From Verrucomicrobiales bacterium (GTDB taxonomy: Bacteria > Verrucomicrobiota > Verrucomicrobiia > Verrucomicrobiales > DEV007), in contig JAEUHI010000091.1 in NCBI GenBank assembly GCA_016795385.1, positions 1-63,622 of the forward strand: DNA of 63,622 nucleotides, written 5' to 3'. The notes beneath the pieces were generated by a model that worked only from the letters and a program-made list of their open reading frames with translations, was not told the origin of the DNA and ran no database searches. Positions 18,740 to 26,182 of this stretch are shown here, one piece after another (position 1 is the stretch's first letter; the number at the start of each line of letters is the position of its first letter). A program made the position numbers and the translations under genes.

Positions 18740-18756
18740 GGTATTACGGTAATACC
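18740..18756. promoter_or_regulatory. Operator palindrome of the PIN/antitoxin operon
   Basis: GGTATTAC (18740-18747), one G, then GTAATACC (18749-18756) form a perfect 8-bp inverted repeat. It ends one base before the antitoxin ATG on the minus strand. Position and symmetry suit a dimeric RHH repressor. There is no room for a Shine-Dalgarno, so the transcript may be leaderless. Confidence 0.7.
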
Positions 18757-18789
18757 GGGAGCGGAATGACGCAAGAGATACCACCTCCT

Positions 18790-20148
18790 TCACTCCTCGA
18801 GAATCTCCTCAAGCACCGATCCATCGATCTCGGGCAGGGTCACACCCAGCACCTTGGCGAGGGTCGGAGCGACGTCGAGATTGCGGACGCGGTCGAGGAT
18901 GACGCCCTTCTTGATGCCGGCTCCGCTCGCGATGAAGATGCCGTCGAGCTCGGGATCGCTCGCGGGATACCCGTGGGTGCCCGCGTAGTTCACCGCGGGA
19001 ATGACGACGTCTCCGCCGGTGACTTCCTTGCGGAAGGCGTAACCCTCGGCCGCGTAGAGGATGAGATCTCCCATGCCGGCGTTTTCATCGGGCTTCGGCA
19101 TGCCGAGGCGGTGGCCGTCCTCTCCGTCGATGACCTCGGCGATGCCTTCCATAGTCGAAAACATTTCTTTCAATTGTGGCAGCAATTCCGTGCGGCGCGC
19201 CCGGTTTGTCACGTAGGCGAAGGCCATGCCGCCCTGGGCCATGACGTAGGCGTCGCACGAGGAAATGGTGGGGCCGAGTCCATGGGCGAGGCCGGCTTTT
19301 TTCAAGGCCACGTTGGGCTGCACAAATTTCGTCACCTTTTTGAAGCCGTGGTCCGTGGCCACGACGATGGTGGTTTGATCGCGCAGTCCGGTGCGGTCAA
19401 CCGCGGCGAGGAGGTCGCCGACGTAGCGGTCGGCCAGCTCCAGCGCGGTGTAACCCGGCCCGCTGCGGGGTCCGTACATGTGATGCGTGTAATCGGTGTT
19501 GAGCGTGTGATAGAGCAGGAGATTGGGCCGGTGTTTTTCAAAGAGATGGATCGCAGCCCGCGTCCACATCGCATCGAGGAAGGCGACGCCCTTTCGGTTC
19601 GGTCCCATCTGCATCCAGCCGATTTCCTCCTCGGTCGCGACGCCGTCGGCGATCATTTCCTTCACGACGGGTTCGTCGGGTTTGGGCAATTCGGCGAAGC
19701 TCCAGTCGATCGTGCCGGGATTGGTGATCGCGACCCAGTCGGACTCGGCGGTGGTGAGCCCTGCCTGATGGGCGACGTCGTAGAGCGTCGGCACGAAGAC
19801 CATGCGCGACTTGTCGGCCCATTGTTCGATCACGGGTGGAACGCCGTCCTTGCGGATCAGGAGACCGTTGTAGAGCACGCCGTGTTTGCGAGGCTCGACA
19901 CCGGTGACGAGGGTGGTGTGGTTGATCCAGGTGATCGAGGGATTGCTCACCGTCATTGCTTTGGCCGAGGCGCCTTCCGCGGCGAGCTTGCGGAGATTCG
20001 GCACCTGCAGGGTCGGGTCGTTCCAGAGATAGGCGGGAAATCCGTCGATGCTGATGAGGATGACGTGGCGGTCTTTTCTAGGCTCGGCGTGGGCGAGGGT
20101 GAGACTGGTCAGAAGGAGGCTGAGGAGGAACAAAACAAGGCGGTTCAT
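18790..20148 (-). CDS. Secreted nucleotide pyrophosphatase/phosphodiesterase (alkaline phosphatase superfamily)
   Basis: This 452-residue protein has a signal peptide (about 1-21, ending LTLAHA). Family metal and nucleophile motifs follow in order: VILISIDGFPAYLW, SNPSITWINHTTLVTG with the catalytic threonine, LLYHTLNTDYTHHMYG and VATDHGF. It should hydrolyse phosphodiester or pyrophosphate bonds in the periplasm; substrate specificity cannot be read. The start lies 89 bp from the divergent ceramidase-like gene. Confidence 0.93.
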   Translation of the reverse strand: MNRLVLFLLSLLLTSLTLAHAEPRKDRHVILISIDGFPAYLWNDPTLQVPNLRKLAAEGASAKAMTVSNPSITWINHTTLVTGVEPRKHGVLYNGLLIRKDGVPPVIEQWADKSRMVFVPTLYDVAHQAGLTTAESDWVAITNPGTIDWSFAELPKPDEPVVKEMIADGVATEEEIGWMQMGPNRKGVAFLDAMWTRAAIHLFEKHRPNLLLYHTLNTDYTHHMYGPRSGPGYTALELADRYVGDLLAAVDRTGLRDQTTIVVATDHGFKKVTKFVQPNVALKKAGLAHGLGPTISSCDAYVMAQGGMAFAYVTNRARRTELLPQLKEMFSTMEGIAEVIDGEDGHRLGMPKPDENAGMGDLILYAAEGYAFRKEVTGGDVVIPAVNYAGTHGYPASDPELDGIFIASGAGIKKGVILDRVRNLDVAPTLAKVLGVTLPEIDGSVLEEILEE

Positions 20149-20237
20149 GGTAAAGGAGCATGCCAGAGATCCGCCCCGAGGTCAGCGCATGATCGTGCCT
20201 CGTTTGCGTTACTTGTCCGGGTGGGGGAGTTTCCGGC

Positions 20238-21593
20238 ATGCTCCCTCCCGTGAACCGGATGCTTTTTCTTCTCCTTTCGGTCTTCGCTTTGCCCGCCCAA
20301 GCGTGGGAGGCGGGTCTCGCCAAAGTCGATATCACTCCGACCGAATCGGTCCCTCTCGCCGGGTATGGAGGGAAAACGCGGATGTCAGGGCGGGTCGATC
20401 ATCCGCTCTGGTTGAAGGCGATCGCGCTACGCGATGAATCGGGTACCATTTCGGTAATGGTCACGGCCGACCTCGTCGGTCTCAGTGACCAGATGATCGC
20501 CCGCATCGCCGGAACGGCGAAGGAGAAGCATGCCTTGCCGAGGGAGAGGCTCATCCTCAATACCTCGCACAACCACAGCTGTCCCGTGACGGAGGACGTG
20601 TTGTGGCTCTATTACGAGTTCACGCCGGAAGAAGCGGCGGCGAAGGATCGCTACACCGGGCAGGTCTATCGGGCCTATGAATCGGTGATCGCCGCCGCCA
20701 TCGCCGATCTTGCTCCGGCGGAGCTTTCTTATGAACTGGGCCTCGCCGGAGTCGCGGTGAACCGGCGCCGCTCGCGTGGTCCGGAGAGCCGCGCCTTGCC
20801 TGGGCCGGTCGATCAGGATGTGCCGGTGCTTGCGGTGCGTAGTGGAGAGCGGCTCCGCGGGATCGTCTTCGGATACTCCTGCCACACGACCGCTCTGGGC
20901 GGGCTGAGTCTGAACGGGGACTATGCCGGATTCGCGCAGCTCGAATTGGAGAAATCGAATCCGGGCGCCGTGGCGATGTTCGTGCAGAATTGTGGAGGCG
21001 ATGCGAATCCGCTACCCCGCATCCGGGGCAAGGATGCCGAGGCGGTCTCGCTGGCGGAGCGGTATGGGCTGATCCTCGCCGAGGCGGTGAACCAAGTCCT
21101 CGCCGGATCGATGGTGTCTTTGTCAGGACCTCTGAAGGTCTCGATGGGCGAGGCCACCCTCGATCTCGAGCCGGGACTGCCTCTCGCCGAGTTGAAGGAA
21201 CGGGTCCCGAATTTGACCGGGATGCACCGGCGGGAGTTCGAACATTTCATCCGCCAATACGAGACCTTGGGCGAGCCTCCCGGGTCGTTGAAGTATCCCA
21301 TACAGGTGTGGCGCTTCGGCGAAGGCCTCACCTTCATCGCCCTGACCGGCGAGACGGTGGTGGATTATTCCTTGAAGTTCAAAGAGGTCTACGGCTGGAA
21401 CACGACCTGGGTGAGCGGCTACAACAACGACCTGTTCTGCTACGTGCCCTCTCTGCGAGTCCTGAAGGAAGGCGGCTACGAGGGCACGCTCGGCATGTGG
21501 GAGTATGGCCACCGCGCTCCCTTCACGGAGACGGTGGAGGAAAGGATCACCGGATTGGTTGAACGGTTGATGGGGGAGTCGGAGATAAAATGA
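20238..21593 (+). CDS. Secreted neutral/alkaline ceramidase N-terminal-domain protein
   Basis: This 451-residue protein has a GGGGGAG ribosome-binding site at about 20222 and a signal peptide ending PAQAWEAG. The mature start WEAGLAKVDITPTESVPLAGYG, NTSHNHSCP and FGYSCHTTALGG are characteristic of the neutral ceramidase N-terminal domain, the HNH and GYSCH histidines being the expected zinc ligands. Many bacterial members are probably not ceramidases but related amidases or glycan-associated proteins. A second member is encoded at 53080-54552. An alternative start at 20259 would shorten the signal peptide. Confidence 0.88.
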   Translation: MLPPVNRMLFLLLSVFALPAQAWEAGLAKVDITPTESVPLAGYGGKTRMSGRVDHPLWLKAIALRDESGTISVMVTADLVGLSDQMIARIAGTAKEKHALPRERLILNTSHNHSCPVTEDVLWLYYEFTPEEAAAKDRYTGQVYRAYESVIAAAIADLAPAELSYELGLAGVAVNRRRSRGPESRALPGPVDQDVPVLAVRSGERLRGIVFGYSCHTTALGGLSLNGDYAGFAQLELEKSNPGAVAMFVQNCGGDANPLPRIRGKDAEAVSLAERYGLILAEAVNQVLAGSMVSLSGPLKVSMGEATLDLEPGLPLAELKERVPNLTGMHRREFEHFIRQYETLGEPPGSLKYPIQVWRFGEGLTFIALTGETVVDYSLKFKEVYGWNTTWVSGYNNDLFCYVPSLRVLKEGGYEGTLGMWEYGHRAPFTETVEERITGLVERLMGESEIK

Positions 21594-21627
21594 GCCGGGA
21601 CAGCCGTCAGATTCGTAAGTCAGATCC

Positions 21628-21900
21628 ATGAGCCGCAGCAAAGCCCTCGCCCGCATCCAGGATGTCGAAGACCGTATCATCGCCCGCTTTTGCGCGGTCG
21701 AGCGTCGGCTGCATCGTCGTATGGACTGGGTCGAGGACACGACGGACTATGAAACGCTCGAGCCACGCATCCGCGAAGAGATCGTCTTCTACGAGGCGAG
21801 GGGATTCTACCTCTTCCAAGAGCCGTGGCTCGAGCACGAGCCCTTCAATCACCGCTTCCGCGTCGTCCTCACCTTCAGGCCGACGGAGGCGAATCGTTGA
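21628..21900 (+). CDS. Small hypothetical protein, 90 aa
   Basis: I do not recognise this protein. It is charged and helical (RIQDVEDRIIARFCAVERR), with a C-terminal beta-like RVVLTFRPTEANR. It has no signal peptide. It starts 34 bp after the ceramidase-like gene and could be its operon partner. The good codon character of this frame and absence of any longer competing frame support it as a gene. Confidence 0.55.
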   Translation: MSRSKALARIQDVEDRIIARFCAVERRLHRRMDWVEDTTDYETLEPRIREEIVFYEARGFYLFQEPWLEHEPFNHRFRVVLTFRPTEANR

Positions 21901-22019
21901 TCGTGGCTTTCGTCAGTCTTTACAGGCGAAGACCGCGTCGACCCGTACAGCGGGCGCTGTGAGAAGGGCAAGGCGTGCGGAGCGGGGCCGGGCAACGGGG
22001 GATAGCATGGATTATCACC

Positions 22020-23435
22020 ATGAATCCCCCGAATCCCATGAGCCGATATGAATCCGACGACTCGTTCCTCCGCAGGTTTGGATGTTTTGCCTGCATCATT
22101 CTCGTCGGCTCGGTATTCACCGTGCCCACAAGGGCGAATGGCCTTCCGCCGTCCGGTTTTGTCGAAATAGCAGGTGGTCCTTTCGCGATGGGAGTCACCA
22201 GCGGCGATGCGGATGCGAACGCTCCTTCGATCACGGTCACGGTCAGTTCCTGCTACCTTGCGGAAACGGAAACAACCAAGAGCCAGTGGGATGCGGTGCG
22301 ATCCTGGGCACTCGCGAACGGATATGTGGGATTGGCTACCGGTGGAGGCAAAGCGGACAACCATCCCGTGCAGACGGTGAGCTGGTGGGATGTGGTAAAG
22401 TGGTGCAACGCCCGCAGCGAGATGGAGGGGCTGACCCCCGTATACAAGGTGGGTGGCACGGTGATGCGGACCGGGACCGCAACACCGTCGGTCGATTGGG
22501 CCGCGAACGGTTACCGTCTGCCGACGGAGGCGGAATGGGAAAAGGCGGCCCGCGGAGGCGGGGTGGGAACGCGGTTTTCCTGGGGCACGGATGTCATCTC
22601 CCACAGCGAGGCGAACTACTACGGTTCCAGCGGGATCTCCTACGATCTGAGTCCGATCGACCAACACCATCCATCTTATGCCGTCGGAGACGGGGCTTAC
22701 ACGAGTCCCGTGGGCAGTTTTGCGGCCAATGGATTTGGCCTGAGGGATACGGCGGGAAATGTCTTCGAGTGGTGTTGGGACTGGTTTGACGCGAATTACT
22801 ACCCGACGAGCGACGGAACCACCGATCCGCGGGGACCCGCCGAAGGCACCATCCGGGTTCTCAGAGGAGGCGGATGGAATGCGCCTGCTTCGCGGGCGAG
22901 GAGTTGTTATCGGGACGGAGGATCGCCTTCCAGCGCGAATGAACAAATTGGTTTTCGCGTGGCCCGCAGCAATCAGGTCACGGCGACTCTTCCCGATGTC
23001 GCCGTGGGCACGGCCAGCGGAGGGATGGTCGGGGTCCGTTCCTATGCTCCCTCGGCCCAGATGGTCACCTTGACTTCCAAGCGGGCAAATCCGACGGCAG
23101 GTGTGGTGCTCGTCGCCAACCGCGGGAGCCTGCCCGATTCATTGACCCTCCAGGCCACGGGTGGGAGTGCGCTTTTCGGAGTCGCCTACTTCGCGGCCGA
23201 AGGGAACATCACCTCGGGGATGCTTGCGGGCACTTATGTGACCGGAGAGATGGATCATCAGGATGAGGCCGTTGCGATTCGCACCTCGATCACGCCGAAC
23301 AAGAAGAAGCTGATTCGAAAGAAGGGGAAACGAACGACGATCCTGAAGCGGAGCCACGTCCTGGTCTTGCGGGCAAGTTCGGTGGCGGATCCGGAAGTCG
23401 TGGACTCCGCGGCCATCCGGGTTCAAACGAAGTGA
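22020..23435 (+). CDS. Secreted formylglycine-generating-enzyme-like (SUMF1) protein
   Basis: This protein of about 471 residues has an N-terminal export segment (ACIILVGSVFTVPTRA). Residues about 45-310 match the SUMF1/FGE fold: GFVEIAGGPFAMG, ETETTKSQWDAV, QTVSWWDVVKWCN, YRLPTEAEWEKAARGG, GLRDTAGNVFEWCWDW and LRGGGWN. True FGEs need two active-site cysteines; here the first position is replaced (GGGWNAPASRARSCYRD), so sulfatase-activating activity is doubtful. The last 140 residues are an unrecognised beta-rich extension with a basic NKKKLIRKKGKR patch. The start could also be 22038. It may be a structural or binding SUMF1 domain protein. Confidence 0.85.
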   Translation: MNPPNPMSRYESDDSFLRRFGCFACIILVGSVFTVPTRANGLPPSGFVEIAGGPFAMGVTSGDADANAPSITVTVSSCYLAETETTKSQWDAVRSWALANGYVGLATGGGKADNHPVQTVSWWDVVKWCNARSEMEGLTPVYKVGGTVMRTGTATPSVDWAANGYRLPTEAEWEKAARGGGVGTRFSWGTDVISHSEANYYGSSGISYDLSPIDQHHPSYAVGDGAYTSPVGSFAANGFGLRDTAGNVFEWCWDWFDANYYPTSDGTTDPRGPAEGTIRVLRGGGWNAPASRARSCYRDGGSPSSANEQIGFRVARSNQVTATLPDVAVGTASGGMVGVRSYAPSAQMVTLTSKRANPTAGVVLVANRGSLPDSLTLQATGGSALFGVAYFAAEGNITSGMLAGTYVTGEMDHQDEAVAIRTSITPNKKKLIRKKGKRTTILKRSHVLVLRASSVADPEVVDSAAIRVQTK

Positions 23436-23454
23436 GCGAAGACCTGGCACCGTC

Positions 23455-24540
23455 TCAGGCCGAAGGCGGCGACTCGTTGATCACCTCGTCGAGTTGGGTC
23501 TCGGAGATCCATCCCGCGGCGGCGAGGAGGGCGGCGGCCTCGGCGTAGGTCTCGAAGAAATGGATCGCGGTCGGGTGGCCGTCGAGTTTCGCCGCTTCCT
23601 CCCGGAGCATCGCGATCCGTTTTCCGGAGCTGACCCGGTGGATCAGGATCATCGAGATGCGGCCGGGGTGGGAGAGGGCCGCCTCGACGTAGATCGGCAC
23701 GTCGTGCTGGGTCGTGTCGCCGAAGAAAATGGCGGGTTTGTCAGGATACCACGACAGGACCTGCTCGATCGCGGCGAGTTTGTGGTCGCGGTGGCTCCGC
23801 TTCAGCCATTTGTCTTCGTCGAGGCCCCAGTCGGTCATGAAAAACGGGCCGATGGGCAGATCGTTGAGCTCGAAGACGTGATGGAGGAGGCCGTGGAGAT
23901 TGTAGGGAGAACTCGTGACGTAAGCGACGGGATTGAGCCGGTCGTTCTGGGGATCGGGTCCTTGCCGAAGATGCCGATAGAGAGTGGTGACGCCCGGGAA
24001 AAGCTGCCGGGTCAGCGCATTGCCGAGCAGTGTCGTCGCGAGCATGCTGAGGAGACGGCCGGCGTGGGTGACGAGCACGGTATCATCCACATCGCTGAGA
24101 ATGACGACGCCGGGATGATGGGCGGGGCAGTCGATCGGCCAGCTCGCTGGCTCCGAGATCTCCGATTCGGGCAGCTCGATGAGGAGCTCGTCGTGGATGG
24201 CGGATGGGAGAGGCAGATCAATCTCGAAGTAGCCTTCACGATCCGTCCGTTTTGCCACCGCGGCGCCTCCAGCGCTGACCTGCACGAGCGAGTAGGGGCG
24301 CTCCGGCGTGCACCAGCGGCGGAGCATGTGGTAGAGATTGACGAGAGCGGGATCGTCGGCGCTCGGGTGCGGCCACGTCCTCGCCAGGAGCGTCCGGCCC
24401 TTTACCGAGACACCTCGCTCATGCCGGATCGCGTAGTAGATCTCCGCCACCATCGGCTTCCCGAGGCGGCCGGTGATCCGGGCGAGAAAGCGGTGGAAGG
24501 CGTCGTAGACCCTTTCGGCCTGAAGCGCGAGCTTCAGCAC
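23455..24540 (-). CDS. App1-like phosphatidate phosphatase family protein (DUF2183)
   Basis: This 361-residue protein contains ILSDVDDTVLVTHAG at about residue 148, the DxDxT motif of HAD-type phosphatases, YVTSSPYNLHGLLHHV, and KPAIFFGDTTQHDVPIYVE, all typical of the App1 family, whose yeast member is a phosphatidate phosphatase. It appears cytosolic. A GTG at 24540 is the only plausible start; in-frame codons upstream read IDPNLQPKPRRRW without an ATG before a stop, so the true start may be a non-standard codon a little upstream. Confidence 0.85.
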   Translation of the reverse strand: MLKLALQAERVYDAFHRFLARITGRLGKPMVAEIYYAIRHERGVSVKGRTLLARTWPHPSADDPALVNLYHMLRRWCTPERPYSLVQVSAGGAAVAKRTDREGYFEIDLPLPSAIHDELLIELPESEISEPASWPIDCPAHHPGVVILSDVDDTVLVTHAGRLLSMLATTLLGNALTRQLFPGVTTLYRHLRQGPDPQNDRLNPVAYVTSSPYNLHGLLHHVFELNDLPIGPFFMTDWGLDEDKWLKRSHRDHKLAAIEQVLSWYPDKPAIFFGDTTQHDVPIYVEAALSHPGRISMILIHRVSSGKRIAMLREEAAKLDGHPTAIHFFETYAEAAALLAAAGWISETQLDEVINESPPSA

Positions 24541-24643
24541 CCAGCGACGGCGGGGTTTCGGTTGGAGGTTCGGGTCAATGGGGAGGGGAGGGATGGTTGC
24601 CCTTACTCATAGCCCCAAGGCATCCTCCTCCTCAACCTTAAAA

Positions 24644-24739
24644 CTCCTACTCTTACTCTTACCTCATACTCATACTCCGAAACCGAACGTCCCTTGTCGT
24701 CCGATGAGTATGAGTAGGAGTATGAGGTAAGAGTATGAG
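24644..24739. repeat. Imperfect inverted repeat built of CTCNTA / GAGTAT hexamers
   Basis: Left arm 24644-24677 consists of iterated CTC(C/T/A)TA units and right arm 24706-24739 of the complementary GAGTAT-like units, around a loop of about 28 nt. A 17-bp core matches perfectly (24655-24671 with 24718-24734). It occupies most of the gap downstream of the DUF1501 gene and upstream of the App1-like gene, and could act as a transcription terminator or processing hairpin. Confidence 0.8.
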
Positions 24740-24747
24740 AAGGGGGA

Positions 24748-26178
24748 TCAAGCCATCACATCCTTGATGACTCTTCCAGCGACGCCGGTCAATCTCACGT
24801 CGAGTCCCTGGAACTTCGTGGTGAGACGATGATGATCGATGCCGAGCAAGGCCAGCATCGTGGCATGCAGGTCGTGGACGCTGACGACGTTCTCCACGGC
24901 GCGGTAGCCGAGTTCGTCGGTGCTGCCCCAGGTGACGCCAGGCTTCACGCCTCCGCCGGCCATGAAAACGCTGAAGGAAAGGATGTGGTGATCGCGGCCG
25001 CTGCCCTGGCCCATCGGCGTGCGACCGAATTCCCCACCCCAGAGGATGAGGGTGTCCTCGAGCAGGCCGCGCTGGGCGAGATCTTCGATGAGGGCGGCGC
25101 TGGGGCGATCGACCGTGGCGGCACCGTCTTTCATTCCTTCCTCGAGCTGGCCGTGGTGATCCCAGGCCCGGTGATAAAGTTGGATCATGCGCACCCCGCG
25201 CTCGGCGAGGCGCCGGGCGAGGAGACAGTTCGAGGCGAAGGAGCCGTCGCCCGGTTCCTTCACCCCGTAGAGATCGAGGGTGGCCTGGCTTTCACCGGAG
25301 AAGTCGGTCAGCTCGGGCACGCTCGACTGCATTTTGAAGGCCATCTCATATTGCGCGACGCGCGTCGCGATCTCGGGATCGTTCTGCTCCTCGGCGAGGA
25401 AACCGTTGAGCCGCTGGATCTCCTCGATCACCTGACGCTGCGTACTTTGACATACACCCTCGGGATTGCCGATGTAATGGACCGCGTCTCCCTTCGACTG
25501 GAATTGGATGCCCTGAAAGCGGCTCGGCAACACGCCGCTGCTCCACTGGCGCGCCGAGATCGGCTGTTGGCCGTATTTGCCCGCCGAAGTCAGGACGATG
25601 AAGCCGGGGAGGTCCTCCGTCTCCGAACCGAGTCCGTATTGCAGCCACGATCCCATGCTCGGCCGGCCCTTGATGATGGAGCCGGTGTTCATGAAGGCGT
25701 GGGCGGTGTCGTGGTTGATCTGCTCGGTCTGCATCGAGCGGATCACGCAGAGGCGGTCGGCCTGCTTCGCGATTTCGGGGAAGAGATCGCTGACCTCGAT
25801 GCCGGACTGGCCATGCTTCGAGAAATTCGTGAAGGATCCGCGAGCCTTCAGCACGGCGTTCTGGAGTTGGGCGAGCTGCTGTCCTTTCGTGAAGGATTCG
25901 GGGAAGGGTTTGTCGTGGAGGGCCTTCAGCTCGGGCTTCCAGTCGAAAGTCTCGAACTGCGAAGGACCGCCCGCCATGCAGAGGAAGATGACACGTTTCG
26001 CCTTCACGGGAAAGTGGGGGGCCTTCAGAGCGCCGTTCCAATGATCCGGTTTGGCAAGCGACGCGGAGGCGGCATTCGCCTGCTGGAGCAGCGAGGAGAG
26101 GGCGATGCCGCCGAATCCGTAGGCGCTTTGCTGGAGGAAACTGCGGCGGTTGAGGTCGCGGGCAAGTGGGCTTTCCAT
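24748..26178 (-). CDS. DUF1501 family protein with Tat signal
   Basis: This 476-residue protein starts with a twin-arginine signal (LNRRSFLQQSAYGFGG) and is exported folded. It has the DUF1501 blocks VIFLCMAGGPSQFETFDWKP, QPISARQWSSGVLPS and LILWGGEFGRTPMGQGSGRDHH; the fold is related to sulfatases/alkaline phosphatases. The family is abundant in Planctomycetes and Verrucomicrobia, always next to a DUF1549/DUF1553 cytochrome protein, as here (4-bp gap). Function is unproven, presumed carbohydrate-related. Confidence 0.95.
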   Translation of the reverse strand: MESPLARDLNRRSFLQQSAYGFGGIALSSLLQQANAASASLAKPDHWNGALKAPHFPVKAKRVIFLCMAGGPSQFETFDWKPELKALHDKPFPESFTKGQQLAQLQNAVLKARGSFTNFSKHGQSGIEVSDLFPEIAKQADRLCVIRSMQTEQINHDTAHAFMNTGSIIKGRPSMGSWLQYGLGSETEDLPGFIVLTSAGKYGQQPISARQWSSGVLPSRFQGIQFQSKGDAVHYIGNPEGVCQSTQRQVIEEIQRLNGFLAEEQNDPEIATRVAQYEMAFKMQSSVPELTDFSGESQATLDLYGVKEPGDGSFASNCLLARRLAERGVRMIQLYHRAWDHHGQLEEGMKDGAATVDRPSAALIEDLAQRGLLEDTLILWGGEFGRTPMGQGSGRDHHILSFSVFMAGGGVKPGVTWGSTDELGYRAVENVVSVHDLHATMLALLGIDHHRLTTKFQGLDVRLTGVAGRVIKDVMA

Positions 26179-26182
26179 GGGA

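Noticed and set aside
18667..20253. Plus-strand 528-codon frame opposite the phosphodiesterase gene
   Set aside because: Antisense of a confident gene, with GDDEDHV-type composition and no motif.
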